A stretch of 64,000 nucleotides of DNA from UBA6952 sp045562575 (GTDB taxonomy: Bacteria > Chloroflexota > Dehalococcoidia > Lucifugimonadales > UBA6952): the NCBI GenBank assembly GCA_045562575.1, contig JBJKVQ010000018.1, forward strand, positions 119,839 to 183,838, written 5' to 3'. The notes under the pieces were generated by a model that was not told the DNA's origin, ran no database searches, and was given only the letters and a program-made list of their open reading frames with translations. Below, one piece after another: positions 18,790 to 28,503 of this stretch. The position numbers and the translations under genes are program-made. Within the stretch, counting starts at the first letter, position 1. Every line of letters starts with the position of its first letter.

Positions 18790-19217
18790 TATATTTTACT
18801 TTCGTTATCTAAAATTTTATTTATGATATCTGATTCGCTTTGGAAGGTTAAAATGGTTTTTGCTTTTTCTATTCCTATCCATCTTACTTCATCAAATTCT
18901 TGATCATGATTTTCCAAATTACCTCCAATAACCTCCATTAAATAAAAGGTAACTTCCTTTGGAAAATATTTTGCTTTATGAGGTACTAAATATTCTATTG
19001 TATCTAAAGATTTTACAATCTTACATTCTAATCCTGTTTCTTCCAGTACTTCTCTTAAAGCAGTATTTTCTAAACTTTCATCACTTTCACTTTTTCCTTT
19101 TGGAAGTGCGAAAAGGTTTGTTTTGGATCTGTGACATACAATAATTTCTTTTTTATTAATGTTACGATATATTACACCGCCTGAAGCTATTATCTTTTTG
19201 TTTTGTATGATTTCCAT
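18789..19217 (-). CDS. NUDIX hydrolase
   Basis: A 142-residue NUDIX protein. The 23-residue Nudix box is seen with its conserved residues: GKSESDESLENTALREVLEE followed by TGLE. It hydrolyses a nucleoside diphosphate linked to another moiety. The FALPKGKSE strand resembles Ap4A or diadenosine hydrolases and NTP pyrophosphohydrolases, but specificity cannot be assigned. It overlaps the GNAT gene. Confidence 0.88.
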   Translation of the reverse strand: MEIIQNKKIIASGGVIYRNINKKEIIVCHRSKTNLFALPKGKSESDESLENTALREVLEETGLECKIVKSLDTIEYLVPHKAKYFPKEVTFYLMEVIGGNLENHDQEFDEVRWIGIEKAKTILTFQSESDIINKILDNESKI

Positions 19218-19241
19218 AATAATATATTAAAAATAAAGCAT

Positions 19242-20138
19242 TTATGTTTCAAGGTTTTCTAATGCTAATTCTAAAGATTCCTTAATTTCTGGCATATCAC
19301 TCGGTAAACTCAAAAGCATTTTTTTCGCAATTGGGCCTCCGATAACACCTAATGATTGGATAGCACAATTTTGTACTTCAATATCTTCATCATTTAATAA
19401 TTCTTTTATATTAGGTAATACTGATTCATTTCCTAATTTTCCCAATGCCACAGCTGCCTCATATCGAATTTCAGGCAAATCATTATAGGTTTCTGTAATA
19501 ACGATATTTAACCATTCGATATTATCAGTTTCACCCATTGCAAATATTGCACTTGATATGAGCAATCGATCTTTTGAATGATAGGCATTATTTATATGTT
19601 GATTTATTGATTCAGTATCAAAGCTTGCTGTGGATTCTAAGGTTCTTCTCCATAATTCAGAATCCATGCTAGTATTTGAAAGAATTAAATTTAAAGAATG
19701 AATTATTTTTTCTGAAATACGCCCAGATATTTTGCCATCTTTTATAAGATAACAAAATTTTCTTAGTAATTTACATGCTTCAATCTTCACAGATTCTTCA
19801 CTATCTTCTAGTAAAATTTCTGAAGCAACATCTCCGATACGGTAGTCCTCACATTCCCATAAACCATTCAGAGATTCTATACGTATATCAGGGTTTGTAT
19901 CTCTCAAGGTGAAATATAATATTTCAGTAAACTCTAATTCAAAATTTTCTTCGGCAATTTGATTAATTTTTTGAATTAAGTTTAATTTTCGCAACTCATT
20001 CAAAGAAGCCCACCACCCTGCAAATTTATCAATTTCCGATGGACTAATTCCTGAAAGTTCAGATAAATCATTTTCATCAAATTCTTCCAAAGTGTCTTTT
20101 ATAGTATTAAGTTTTGATATCGTTTCTTCAAGTGACAT
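19242..20138 (-). CDS. HEAT-repeat protein
   Basis: A 298-residue, all-helical, acidic protein with HEAT/PBS-lyase-like repeats. The clearest units are DLPEIRYEAAVALGKLGNES and DIEVQNCAIQSLGVIGG near residues 225-275, with less regular units before. There is no signal peptide or catalytic motif, so it probably works as a protein-binding scaffold. It is the first gene on the minus strand here, followed 24 bases later by the NUDIX gene. A TTGCAA-18-TAGTAT promoter is possible upstream. Confidence 0.8.
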   Translation of the reverse strand: MSLEETISKLNTIKDTLEEFDENDLSELSGISPSEIDKFAGWWASLNELRKLNLIQKINQIAEENFELEFTEILYFTLRDTNPDIRIESLNGLWECEDYRIGDVASEILLEDSEESVKIEACKLLRKFCYLIKDGKISGRISEKIIHSLNLILSNTSMDSELWRRTLESTASFDTESINQHINNAYHSKDRLLISSAIFAMGETDNIEWLNIVITETYNDLPEIRYEAAVALGKLGNESVLPNIKELLNDEDIEVQNCAIQSLGVIGGPIAKKMLLSLPSDMPEIKESLELALENLET

Positions 20139-20268
20139 TATTTTTTTATCAAATTATTGGGTGGTTAATTTTCAAGTTTATTTTACCGACAATATATATA
20201 CTAAACAGTTAAAAAGCATTGTTGCAAGTTTATATACAGCAATTCTATTAATTGAACAACATATTATT

Positions 20269-20910
20269 TTAATTTAGAGAAGATTGTCTATTAGGGTAAC
20301 AAGTTGTACAAACTACACACTTGTTACCTTTACATCCACGAGCAGTGCAGTATTCACGTCCATAGTAAATAATTTGTAAATGTAATTTATTCCAAGAATC
20401 TTTTGGAAAAAGTCGTTTAAGGTCTCTTTCGGTTTGTACAACATTTTTACCATCTGTTAACCCCCATCTTTGGGCAAGTCTGTGTATATGGGTGTCAACT
20501 GGAAATGCTGGATGGCCAAAACCCTGAGACATAACTACGCTTGCTGTTTTATGTCCAACTCCTGGGAGTGATTCTAGGTCTTCAAAACTTTCTGGAACGT
20601 TACTATTATATTTTTCAACTAAGATGTGAGAAAGATCCCATATGGCTTTAGATTTTTTGGGTGCTAATCCACAAGGTCGTATAATATTATAAATATCATC
20701 GATACTTATATTTATCATTGTATCCGGTTTGTTCGCTTTCGAAAAAAGTATTGGAGTTACTTTATTTACTCTGGCATCTGTACATTGAGCACTTAATAAC
20801 ACTGCAATAAGGAGTTCATATTTATTTGAATGATATAATGGTACAGTCGTGTTTGGATATAATTCTTCAAGATACTTAGAAATGAAAATCACTCTGTCTT
20901 TTTTATTCAT
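20269..20910 (-). CDS. nth: Endonuclease III (DNA glycosylase/AP lyase)
   Basis: Removes oxidised pyrimidines and cleaves AP sites. The helix-hairpin-helix and catalytic lysine are in LESLPGVGHKTASVVM and the catalytic aspartate in FPVDTHIHRLAQRWGL. The 213-residue length is normal. The C-terminal iron-sulfur region has five cysteines with spacing C-x4-C-x4-C-x2-C-x2-C (CTARGCKGNKCVVCTTC) instead of the usual C-x6-C-x2-C-x5-C. It follows the EVE gene on the same strand (19-base gap). Confidence 0.93.
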   Translation of the reverse strand: MNKKDRVIFISKYLEELYPNTTVPLYHSNKYELLIAVLLSAQCTDARVNKVTPILFSKANKPDTMINISIDDIYNIIRPCGLAPKKSKAIWDLSHILVEKYNSNVPESFEDLESLPGVGHKTASVVMSQGFGHPAFPVDTHIHRLAQRWGLTDGKNVVQTERDLKRLFPKDSWNKLHLQIIYYGREYCTARGCKGNKCVVCTTCYPNRQSSLN

Positions 20911-20929
20911 AATATTTTCTTACAATTAA

Positions 20930-21388
20930 TTAGGACTTTAAACTAATTATAATATCCCATTCTTCTTTTGTTACTGGTTGTACTGATAATCTTTGATTTT
21001 TGAAAAGCACCATGTTTTCTAATTCAGGAATTTGTTTAAGTTCATCAACATGTATAGGGTTATCAAACTTTTCTTTAATTTGAACATCAACCATAAACCA
21101 ACGAGGATTATCTGGGGTGCTTTTTTCATCAAAATGTATATCACTTTGATCCCATGCTGTATGGTCAGGGTATGCCTCTTTCGTGACTGTTACTATCGCT
21201 ACTATTATTCTTGGTTTTGAATTGGAATAATAGAATAATAGATCGTCACCTATTTGCATTTTTTGCATATTATTTCGCGCTTGATAATTTCTTACCCCGT
21301 CCCAGTGTGTAGTTTGATTAACCTCATTCTCCAAATCTTCTAATGAATATGTGTTTGGTTCTGATTTTATTAACCAGTAATTTTTCAA
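20930..21388 (-). CDS. EVE-domain protein
   Basis: A 152-residue EVE (PUA-like) domain protein: NYWLIKSEPNTYSLEDL at the N-terminus, WDGVRNYQARNNMQ, and VLFKNQRLSVQPVTKEEW near the end. EVE domains bind modified nucleobases in DNA or RNA. The likely start is TTG at 21388, because AAGGGAG sits six bases before it; the TTG at 21406 has no ribosome binding site. It shares an operon with nth, suggesting nucleic-acid repair or recognition. Confidence 0.88.
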   Translation of the reverse strand: MKNYWLIKSEPNTYSLEDLENEVNQTTHWDGVRNYQARNNMQKMQIGDDLLFYYSNSKPRIIVAIVTVTKEAYPDHTAWDQSDIHFDEKSTPDNPRWFMVDVQIKEKFDNPIHVDELKQIPELENMVLFKNQRLSVQPVTKEEWDIIISLKS

Positions 21389-21414
21389 TACTAACTCCCT
21401 TATCAATTCTACTA

Positions 21415-21484
21415 TGTGTTAAACTATTTTTATTATAACACCTTCATTGTGTTAAATTATCTGCTAAGGTATAATCTTTTTTTA
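21415..21484. promoter_or_regulatory. Divergent promoters for argC and the EVE-nth operon, with GTGTTA elements
   Basis: On the plus strand TTGTGT (21446-21451) and TATAAT (21469-21474) lie 17 bases apart for argC. On the minus strand an extended -10, TGTTATAAT (complement of 21431-21439), could drive EVE-nth. TGTGTTAA occurs at 21415-21422 and 21447-21454, 32 bases apart, with an inverted GTGTTA inside the minus -10. These could be operator half-sites. Confidence 0.5.
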
Positions 21485-21505
21485 TTTGAATTCGAGTTAA
21501 GTGAA

Positions 21506-22552
21506 ATGAAAATCGGAATATTAAATATCACAGGATATGGTGGGGTTGAATTAGCAAGATTACTTGCTAATCATCCTGAAGCTGAAATAGTTTCTATTAC
21601 AGGTAGATCTCTGGCTGGTTCACATATATCAGATGTCTTTCCTCAGTTGGATTATCTGGATATGACACTAGAAGATGAATTGTCTGGCACTGTAGATATA
21701 GTATTTTCTGCGTTGCCACAAGTGGCAAGTGCAGAAGCTTGTATGCCATTAATTAATCAAGGGATTAAAGTAATAGATTTCAGTGCAGATTTTCGATTAA
21801 AAAATTCAGAAACATACAAAGAATGGTATGGTGAAAATCATCCATCTCCCGAATCATTAAGTAATTCAGTTTATGGTTTAACAGAGATTAACAATTCTGA
21901 TATAAGAACTGCAGATCTTATAGCTAATCCAGGGTGTTATCCCACAAGTGCATTACTAGGACTCGCTCCTTTAGTTTTTGGCGACCTAGTAGACACAGAT
22001 ATAATTATCGATAGTAAATCGGGAGTTTCCGGAGCAGGTAGAACTTTAAGTTTAGGTACACATTTCTCGGAAGTTAATGAAAGTGTAAATGCTTATGGTT
22101 TAGATGGTCACCGTCATTTACCTGAAATAGTACAAGAAGTAAATGGATTTTATCAAAGAAATAATCTTAATCAATCTTCAAGGATAACCTTTGTGCCCCA
22201 CTTAATTCCTATGACAAGAGGTATCCTGAGTACTGCTTATCTAAATCCAAAATCAGGGCTTTTAGAATCTCTTGAGAATGATCCAAATATGATCTCTGAA
22301 ATTTATCAAGAATTTTATCAAAATTCTAAATTTGTTAAAGTTGCTAAAAGATCACCCCAAACCAAGCAAACACTTGGAAATAATGATTGTATAATTTATC
22401 CGACTTTTGATAAATATACAGGTAGGGTAGTGGTAGTAAGCGTTATAGATAATTTAGTTAAAGGTGCTGCGGGTCAAGCTATTCAAAATATGAATCTTAT
22501 GTTTGATTTACCTGAAGATACTGGTCTTCAAAATATAGCAATATTTCCCTAA
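21506..22552 (+). CDS. argC: N-acetyl-gamma-glutamyl-phosphate reductase
   Basis: Reduces N-acetylglutamyl phosphate to the semialdehyde in arginine synthesis. The Rossmann start MKIGILNITGYGGVELAR sets the start at ATG 21506, not the upstream in-frame alternative at 21416. The catalytic cysteine is in IANPGCYPTSALL, and the active-site histidine in RHLPEIVQEV. At 348 residues it is the usual long ArgC. No other arg gene is nearby; argB, argJ and argD must lie outside the window. Confidence 0.95.
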   Translation: MKIGILNITGYGGVELARLLANHPEAEIVSITGRSLAGSHISDVFPQLDYLDMTLEDELSGTVDIVFSALPQVASAEACMPLINQGIKVIDFSADFRLKNSETYKEWYGENHPSPESLSNSVYGLTEINNSDIRTADLIANPGCYPTSALLGLAPLVFGDLVDTDIIIDSKSGVSGAGRTLSLGTHFSEVNESVNAYGLDGHRHLPEIVQEVNGFYQRNNLNQSSRITFVPHLIPMTRGILSTAYLNPKSGLLESLENDPNMISEIYQEFYQNSKFVKVAKRSPQTKQTLGNNDCIIYPTFDKYTGRVVVVSVIDNLVKGAAGQAIQNMNLMFDLPEDTGLQNIAIFP

Positions 22553-22555
22553 AAT

Positions 22556-22584
22556 TTGCACACCTTTTTTTAAGGCTGTAAGAT
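22556..22584 (+). promoter_or_regulatory. Promoter of tRNA-Glu
   Basis: TTGCAC (22556-22561) and TAAGAT (22579-22584) lie 17 bases apart, just after the argC stop. The tRNA begins ten bases after the -10. Confidence 0.55.
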
Positions 22585-22593
22585 ATACGTCAT

Positions 22594-22667
22594 GCCCCTA
22601 TCGTCTAGAGGCCCAGGACACAGCCCTTTCAAGGCTGAGATCGCGGGTTCGAATCCCGCTGGGGGCA
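22594..22667 (+). tRNA. tRNA-Glu (anticodon TTC)
   Basis: A 74-base cloverleaf: acceptor GCCCCTA pairs with TGGGGGC. The anticodon loop CTTTCAA carries TTC. The T arm is GCGGGTTCGAATCCCGC. The discriminator is A and no CCA is encoded. It ends one base before the stop of the convergent phosphodiesterase gene. Confidence 0.96.
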
Positions 22668-22668
22668 T

Positions 22669-23241
22669 TTATACTTTTTTGTACTGATTTATATATTTGA
22701 GATAAACTATTTCTGCAGCCACTACATTCTTTCTTATATCTAGTATTGCCAAAGTTCCAAGATCATACTTTTTGTGTCGAATACCAGGATGAGCTGTACT
22801 ACCTGGGTTTACAAATAATTTACCCTGGTACCACCCAATATATTCTTCGTGAGTATCGCTAAAGCAGATGACATCTACGGTCTCGCCAAATTTTTTTTCA
22901 AGTAGCAAGTCTATAGAAGAAACTTTATTGAATTCAAGTGTGTCTGAAAAAACTACGGATGGTCCTGGCCAATTAATATCATGTATCATACCTATTCGTA
23001 TATCATCTATTTTTATTACCCTAGTTTGTTCAGCTAATCTATCTCCAGATTCATGTGGGTCCCCGTAACCTCTAACAGCTTTTACAGGAGCAATAGTTTC
23101 CAAGTGGTCCAAAATTCCTAATGTTTCTAAATCTCCACAATGGAGAATTAGGTCAACAGTCGATAATATTTGAAGTACCTCAATCGGTTGACCTTTCCCA
23201 TCGCCTAATTCATGTGTGCATCCAACTACACCAATACGCAT
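22669..23241 (-). CDS. Calcineurin-like metallophosphodiesterase (YfcE/MJ0936-type)
   Basis: A 190-residue dinuclear-metal phosphodiesterase: VVGCTHELGDGKG at the N-terminus (the usual DxH is here CTH), LHCGDLETL, VRGYGDPHE (usual GNCD), MIHDINWP, CFSDTHEEY and NPGSTAHPG. It is short and compact, as in YfcE-type enzymes that cleave cyclic or bis-phosphodiesters. The first metal ligand Asp appears replaced by Cys and the GNCD Asn position is altered, so activity may be atypical. Its 3' end abuts tRNA-Glu. Confidence 0.8.
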   Translation of the reverse strand: MRIGVVGCTHELGDGKGQPIEVLQILSTVDLILHCGDLETLGILDHLETIAPVKAVRGYGDPHESGDRLAEQTRVIKIDDIRIGMIHDINWPGPSVVFSDTLEFNKVSSIDLLLEKKFGETVDVICFSDTHEEYIGWYQGKLFVNPGSTAHPGIRHKKYDLGTLAILDIRKNVVAAEIVYLKYINQYKKV

Positions 23242-23329
23242 AATTCACATCCAAATTTTTTGTATAATGCACAACTATAACAAATATGTACTTCTGCTAC
23301 AATTTCAGAAGAGAACAAACCTGTTTAAC

Positions 23330-23358
23330 TTGACAGTGAACCTAGTCAATGTTATTAT
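23330..23358 (+). promoter_or_regulatory. Promoter of the ilv-leu operon
   Basis: TTGACA (23330-23335) and TATTAT (23353-23358) with a 17-base spacer stand directly before the T-box leader. A 7-base inverted repeat CAGTGAA/TTCACTG brackets the -10, possibly by chance. Confidence 0.7.
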
Positions 23359-23369
23359 TTTCATTCACT

Positions 23370-23605
23370 GCAATGACTGGAAGTAGTAGGGAGATTAAGG
23401 CTATACAGAGAGCTGACGGTAGCTGAAAGTCAGTAGCAATTAACCCCGAACTCGTCCTTGAGCAGCCAACTTGAAACAAATTGGGATTAGAGTTGGAGGT
23501 GAGCTCTTGAAATTTGCTCACAAAGAGTCTATTTCGTTGGAATAGGAAATAGGGTGGTAACGCGGGAATATTTGTCTCGTCCCTTACTGGGGACGGGATT
23601 TTTTA
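23370..23605 (+). promoter_or_regulatory. T-box riboswitch, leucine-specific (CUC specifier)
   Basis: The leader controls the branched-chain operon through uncharged tRNA-Leu. It has Stem I AGAGAGCTGAC, a specifier loop GAACTCGTCC with CTC at 23451-23453 and GAGCAG after it, in the same frame of motifs as the trp T-box, and the T-box sequence AGGGTGGTAACGCGG (23551-23565). The terminator is TCTCGTCCC (23575-23583) with GGGACGGGA (23590-23598) and six Ts. CTC reads as leucine, matching the downstream genes. Confidence 0.93.
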
Positions 23606-23630
23606 TTTTAAAGATATTTTTGGAGGTATT

Positions 23631-25325
23631 ATGAAGCTTACGGGCGCTCAGATGGTATGTGAGAGTCTAATTCGAGAGGGTGTTGACACTATGTTCGGCA
23701 TACCTGGAGGTGCTATTTTACCCTTATATCAGACTTTTCATGAATATCCTCAATTAAAACATATCCTTGTACGACATGAACAAGGGGCAGCAATGGCTGC
23801 AGATGGATATTACAGAGTGACAGGTAAGGTTGGAGTAGCAATGGCTACTTCTGGGCCTGGAGCAACTAATTTAGTTACAGGATTAGCTACAGCTCATATG
23901 GATTCTACTGCTGTAGTAGCAATTACTGGACAGGTTGCTAGAGGAGCCTTGGGTAAAGATGCTTTCCAAGAATGCGATATTACAGGTGTAACTTTACCCG
24001 TTACTAAACATAATTATTTAGTTATGGATATAAATGATATACCACGTGTTATAAAAGAAGCTTTCTATCTCGCTAAGTCTGGTCGTCCTGGACCAGTTTT
24101 AGTCGATATACCAAAAGACTTATTTACGGAAGAGGCAGAGTTTATATATCCTGAAACGGTAGATATTCCAGGATATAGTCCCACTTTAGAAGGCAATCTA
24201 GCTCAGGTAAAAAAAGCAGTATCTTTAATCAATTCTGCCAAAAAACCAGTTATCTTATCAGGACATGGTGCTGTACTATCGCGTGCTTTTGATGAAGTCA
24301 AAGATTTAGCCGAAAGAGCTCAAATACCTGTTATCACTACTTTGCTTGGTATAAGTTCGTTTCCAGAAACACATGTACTTAGCCTAGGTATGCCTGGAAT
24401 GCATGGTGTTGCTTACGCTAGTATGGCTTTAGATCAAGCTGACTTAATTATCAGTTTGGGTGCTAGATTTGATGACCGTGTTACAGGTAAACTTAGTTCT
24501 TTTGCGCCAAATGCCAAGATTATACATATAGACATTGATCCTTCGGTAATTGGACAAAATGTAAGGACACAAGTCCCATTAGTTGGGGATGTTAAAAGTG
24601 TATTACAGACGCTTAATCCTCAAGTAAAACAAAACAATCACGAAGACTGGGTGCAACATATTGAAGAAATGAGAATTAATCATCCTTCCCTGAGGTTGCG
24701 TGAAAAAGATAAATTAACACAACAATATATAATTAAGAAAATATCAGATATAACTCAGGGTGGAGCAGTAGTTGTCACTGGGGTTGGACAACACCAGATG
24801 TGGACAGCTCAATATTATACTTTTTCTGAACCAAATTCATGGGTAACTTCAGGTGGACTCGGGACAATGGGATTTGAAGTTCCCGCTGCTATGGGCGCAC
24901 AGGTAGGTAGACCAGATTCAACTGTATGGTCTATTTGTGGAGATGGTGGTTTTCAAATGACACTAAGTGATCTTGCAACTATTGTAGAAAATAAATTACC
25001 TATCAAATTTGCGATTATGAACAATCATTTTCTAGGTATGGTTAGACAGTGGCAGCACCTTTTTTACGAAGATACCTTTACAGCCACACAATATTCAGGC
25101 AATCCTGATTTTGTTAAATTGGCAGAGGCATATGGTATACATTCTTTTAGAGTGACTGAAAAGTCTGAAGTAGATAATGCAATAACAGATGCTATGGAAC
25201 ATGATGGACCTGTATTAATAGACTTTATGGTTGATCATGAAGAAAATGTATATCCTATGATTCCACCAGGAGAGAGCGTTAAAGAAATCGTAGAAGAACC
25301 TACGGAGGAACCAACGTGGCGATAG
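23631..25325 (+). CDS. ilvB: Acetolactate synthase large subunit
   Basis: The ThDP/FAD enzyme of valine, leucine and isoleucine synthesis. At 564 residues it has RHEQGAAMAADGYYRVTG with the catalytic Glu, KDAFQECDITGVTLPVTKHN, LGARFDDRVTGKL in the FAD domain, and the Mg-ThDP motif GDGGFQMTLSDLATIVENK. The start ATG follows TTGGAGG. It overlaps ilvN by ten bases, so the two subunits are translated together. It is the first gene after the leucine T-box. Confidence 0.97.
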   Translation: MKLTGAQMVCESLIREGVDTMFGIPGGAILPLYQTFHEYPQLKHILVRHEQGAAMAADGYYRVTGKVGVAMATSGPGATNLVTGLATAHMDSTAVVAITGQVARGALGKDAFQECDITGVTLPVTKHNYLVMDINDIPRVIKEAFYLAKSGRPGPVLVDIPKDLFTEEAEFIYPETVDIPGYSPTLEGNLAQVKKAVSLINSAKKPVILSGHGAVLSRAFDEVKDLAERAQIPVITTLLGISSFPETHVLSLGMPGMHGVAYASMALDQADLIISLGARFDDRVTGKLSSFAPNAKIIHIDIDPSVIGQNVRTQVPLVGDVKSVLQTLNPQVKQNNHEDWVQHIEEMRINHPSLRLREKDKLTQQYIIKKISDITQGGAVVVTGVGQHQMWTAQYYTFSEPNSWVTSGGLGTMGFEVPAAMGAQVGRPDSTVWSICGDGGFQMTLSDLATIVENKLPIKFAIMNNHFLGMVRQWQHLFYEDTFTATQYSGNPDFVKLAEAYGIHSFRVTEKSEVDNAITDAMEHDGPVLIDFMVDHEENVYPMIPPGESVKEIVEEPTEEPTWR

Positions 25326-25882
25326 GTGAGCATACTTTAGTTGCATTAGTTTTGCATCAACCCGGTGTTCTAAACCGAATATCTGGTATGTTTAGACGTA
25401 GAGGGTTCAATATTTCTAGCTTGTCTGTAGGCCAAAGTGAATCTGAAGAATTAGCTCGTATGACATTTGTTGTCCAAGGAGATGATGCGACAGTTGAACA
25501 AGTTACTAAACAATTATATAAACTTGTTGATGTCGTCAGGGTTACAGATTTAGATGAAGATAATTCTATTGTTCGAGAAATGGCTCTCGTAAAAGTTTCA
25601 GCCTCAAATCAGAATAGGTCTGAGATCATACAACTAAGTGATATATTCAGGTCGAAAATTGTAGATGTTGGAGTAGAAACAGTTGTAATTGAAATTACTG
25701 GGGATCAATCAAAAATAGATAGATTTATTATTTTATTACAACCATTTGGAATCAGAGAAGTTGTGCGTACCGGGGCTGTGGCAATGTCTAGGGGTAATGT
25801 TATAACTGCTCAGAGTGGTACCAATGTTACTGGGGCAGCAAGACTCAATAATCGTCCAAAAGATTATGATCAAAATTTATAA
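25316..25882 (+). CDS. ilvN: Acetolactate synthase regulatory small subunit
   Basis: The 188-residue regulatory subunit confers valine feedback inhibition on IlvB. An N-terminal ACT domain is visible (HTLVALVLHQPGVLNRISGM, GRxGF-type RRRGFNISSL) and the C-terminal ALS-ss-C domain follows (VSASNQNRSEIIQL; IDRFIILLQPFGIREVVRTG). The GTG at 25316 lies inside the ilvB end, preceded by GGAGG. This is the IlvN/IlvH class (gene name interchangeable). Confidence 0.94.
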   Translation: MAIGEHTLVALVLHQPGVLNRISGMFRRRGFNISSLSVGQSESEELARMTFVVQGDDATVEQVTKQLYKLVDVVRVTDLDEDNSIVREMALVKVSASNQNRSEIIQLSDIFRSKIVDVGVETVVIEITGDQSKIDRFIILLQPFGIREVVRTGAVAMSRGNVITAQSGTNVTGAARLNNRPKDYDQNL

Positions 25883-25905
25883 AAACAGAATTAGAGGTGT
25901 ATTAA

Positions 25906-26907
<1,002 letters not shown>

Positions 26908-26940
26908 GTTAATTAAGCAAGCTAGGATAGGGGAGACATT

Positions 26941-28461
26941 ATGACAGATAAAGTGTTAATACTAGATACAACTCTTCGTGATGGTGAGCAAGCAGCTGGT
27001 GCTGCTATGACAATTGATGAAAAATATGAAGTTGCTCAGCAACTCGATCGACTAGGTGTTGATATTATTGAAGCAGGTTTTCCTATGAGTTCTCCAGGTG
27101 ATTTTGCTGCAGTGAAAAAGATTGCAGATGAAATAAGACGCCCCATTATAGCTGCTTTATCTCATGCAAATAATAAAGCTGTTGATAGGACTTGGGAAGC
27201 AATTAAAGGTGCATCACACCCAAGGATTCATATTTTCTTATCAAGCTCTGATATTCATATTGCTCATCAATTAAAAAAGAATCGCGAAGAAGTTTTAGCA
27301 ATGGCAGTAGATAATGTAACTCGAGCTAAGAGTTACTGTGAAGATGTGGAATTTTCTCCTATGGATGCTACTAGAACTGACCCCGAGTACTTATTCGCTA
27401 TGCTTGAAGCTTGTATTAATGCGGGCGCAACAACTTTGAATATTCCTGATACTGTTGGATATGCTGATCCTAGAGAATTTGCTAAGTTACTTGTTGATAT
27501 TCAAGAAAAAGTTCCCAATATCGAAAAAGCTAATATCAGTGTCCATTGCCATAACGATCTAGGTATGGCAGTAGCAAATAGTTTAGCTGCTGTTAAAGTA
27601 GGAGCTCGCCAAATTGAAGGGTGTATTAATGGTATTGGTGAAAGAGCAGGGAATGCTGCTCTTGAAGAAGTTATTATGGCTCTTCATACTCGTAAGGATT
27701 ATTATCAAGTTGATCTTAATATTGATCCAACTCAAATATATAGATCCAGTAGGTTAGTTAGTGATATAACCGGATTTGCAATTCAGCCCAATAAAGCCGT
27801 AACTGGGGGTAATGCTTTTCGTCATGCATCAGGAATTCACCAAGATGGATTATTGAAAGATAGAACTACCTATGAAATTATGGATCCTCAAATGGTTGGG
27901 TGGCCAAGTAGTGAACTGGTGCTAGGAAAACTCAGTGGTAGGCATGGTTTAAAATCCAGGTTGAATGAGTTAGGTTATGAACCATCCGATGCTGAACTAA
28001 ATAGACTATTTGAAGAATTCAAAGTTTTAGCTGATAAAAAACGAGAGGTAACTGATAGAGATTTAGAAGCCCTGATGAAAGATCAAAGAAGAAGTTTTGA
28101 TGAAACTTTTACTTTAGATCAAATTCAAGTTACATGTGGAGATCAAGGTATTCCTACGGCAACAATTACTGTTACTGGCCCTGATGGAACTACTAAGACT
28201 GATGCTGCAACTGGCACTGGTCCTGTTGATGCTGTTTACCAAGCGATAAATAGAGTTATTAATGTAGATAATGAGTTGACTGAGTTTAGTGTTAAGTCTG
28301 TTACAGAAGGAATTGATGCTGTAGGAGAAGTAGTTATTAGAATCGTTAGTCAAGAAGCTGAATACGTGGGTAGGGGCGCTGATACAGATATTATTGTTGC
28401 ATCAGCAAAAGCTTATATGAATGCTCTTAATCGACTATTAAGTATTGGTTCACTTAACTAA
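26941..28461 (+). CDS. leuA: 2-isopropylmalate synthase
   Basis: Condenses 2-ketoisovalerate with acetyl-CoA, the first leucine-specific step. At 506 residues, it has the HMGL-like TIM barrel: LDTTLRDGEQAAGAAMT at the N-terminus, SVHCHNDLGMAVANSLAAV with metal-binding histidines, and NGIGERAGNAALEE. The C-terminal LeuA dimer domain, with VTGPDGTTKTDAATGTGPVD-like repeats, shows the regulatory leucine-binding module. It is long-form, feedback-inhibitable type. No leuB follows. Confidence 0.96.
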   Translation: MTDKVLILDTTLRDGEQAAGAAMTIDEKYEVAQQLDRLGVDIIEAGFPMSSPGDFAAVKKIADEIRRPIIAALSHANNKAVDRTWEAIKGASHPRIHIFLSSSDIHIAHQLKKNREEVLAMAVDNVTRAKSYCEDVEFSPMDATRTDPEYLFAMLEACINAGATTLNIPDTVGYADPREFAKLLVDIQEKVPNIEKANISVHCHNDLGMAVANSLAAVKVGARQIEGCINGIGERAGNAALEEVIMALHTRKDYYQVDLNIDPTQIYRSSRLVSDITGFAIQPNKAVTGGNAFRHASGIHQDGLLKDRTTYEIMDPQMVGWPSSELVLGKLSGRHGLKSRLNELGYEPSDAELNRLFEEFKVLADKKREVTDRDLEALMKDQRRSFDETFTLDQIQVTCGDQGIPTATITVTGPDGTTKTDAATGTGPVDAVYQAINRVINVDNELTEFSVKSVTEGIDAVGEVVIRIVSQEAEYVGRGADTDIIVASAKAYMNALNRLLSIGSLN

Positions 28462-28503
28462 AAAAGAATTCTTTGTATTATCAAAAGTTCAAGAGAGGAA
28501 ATC

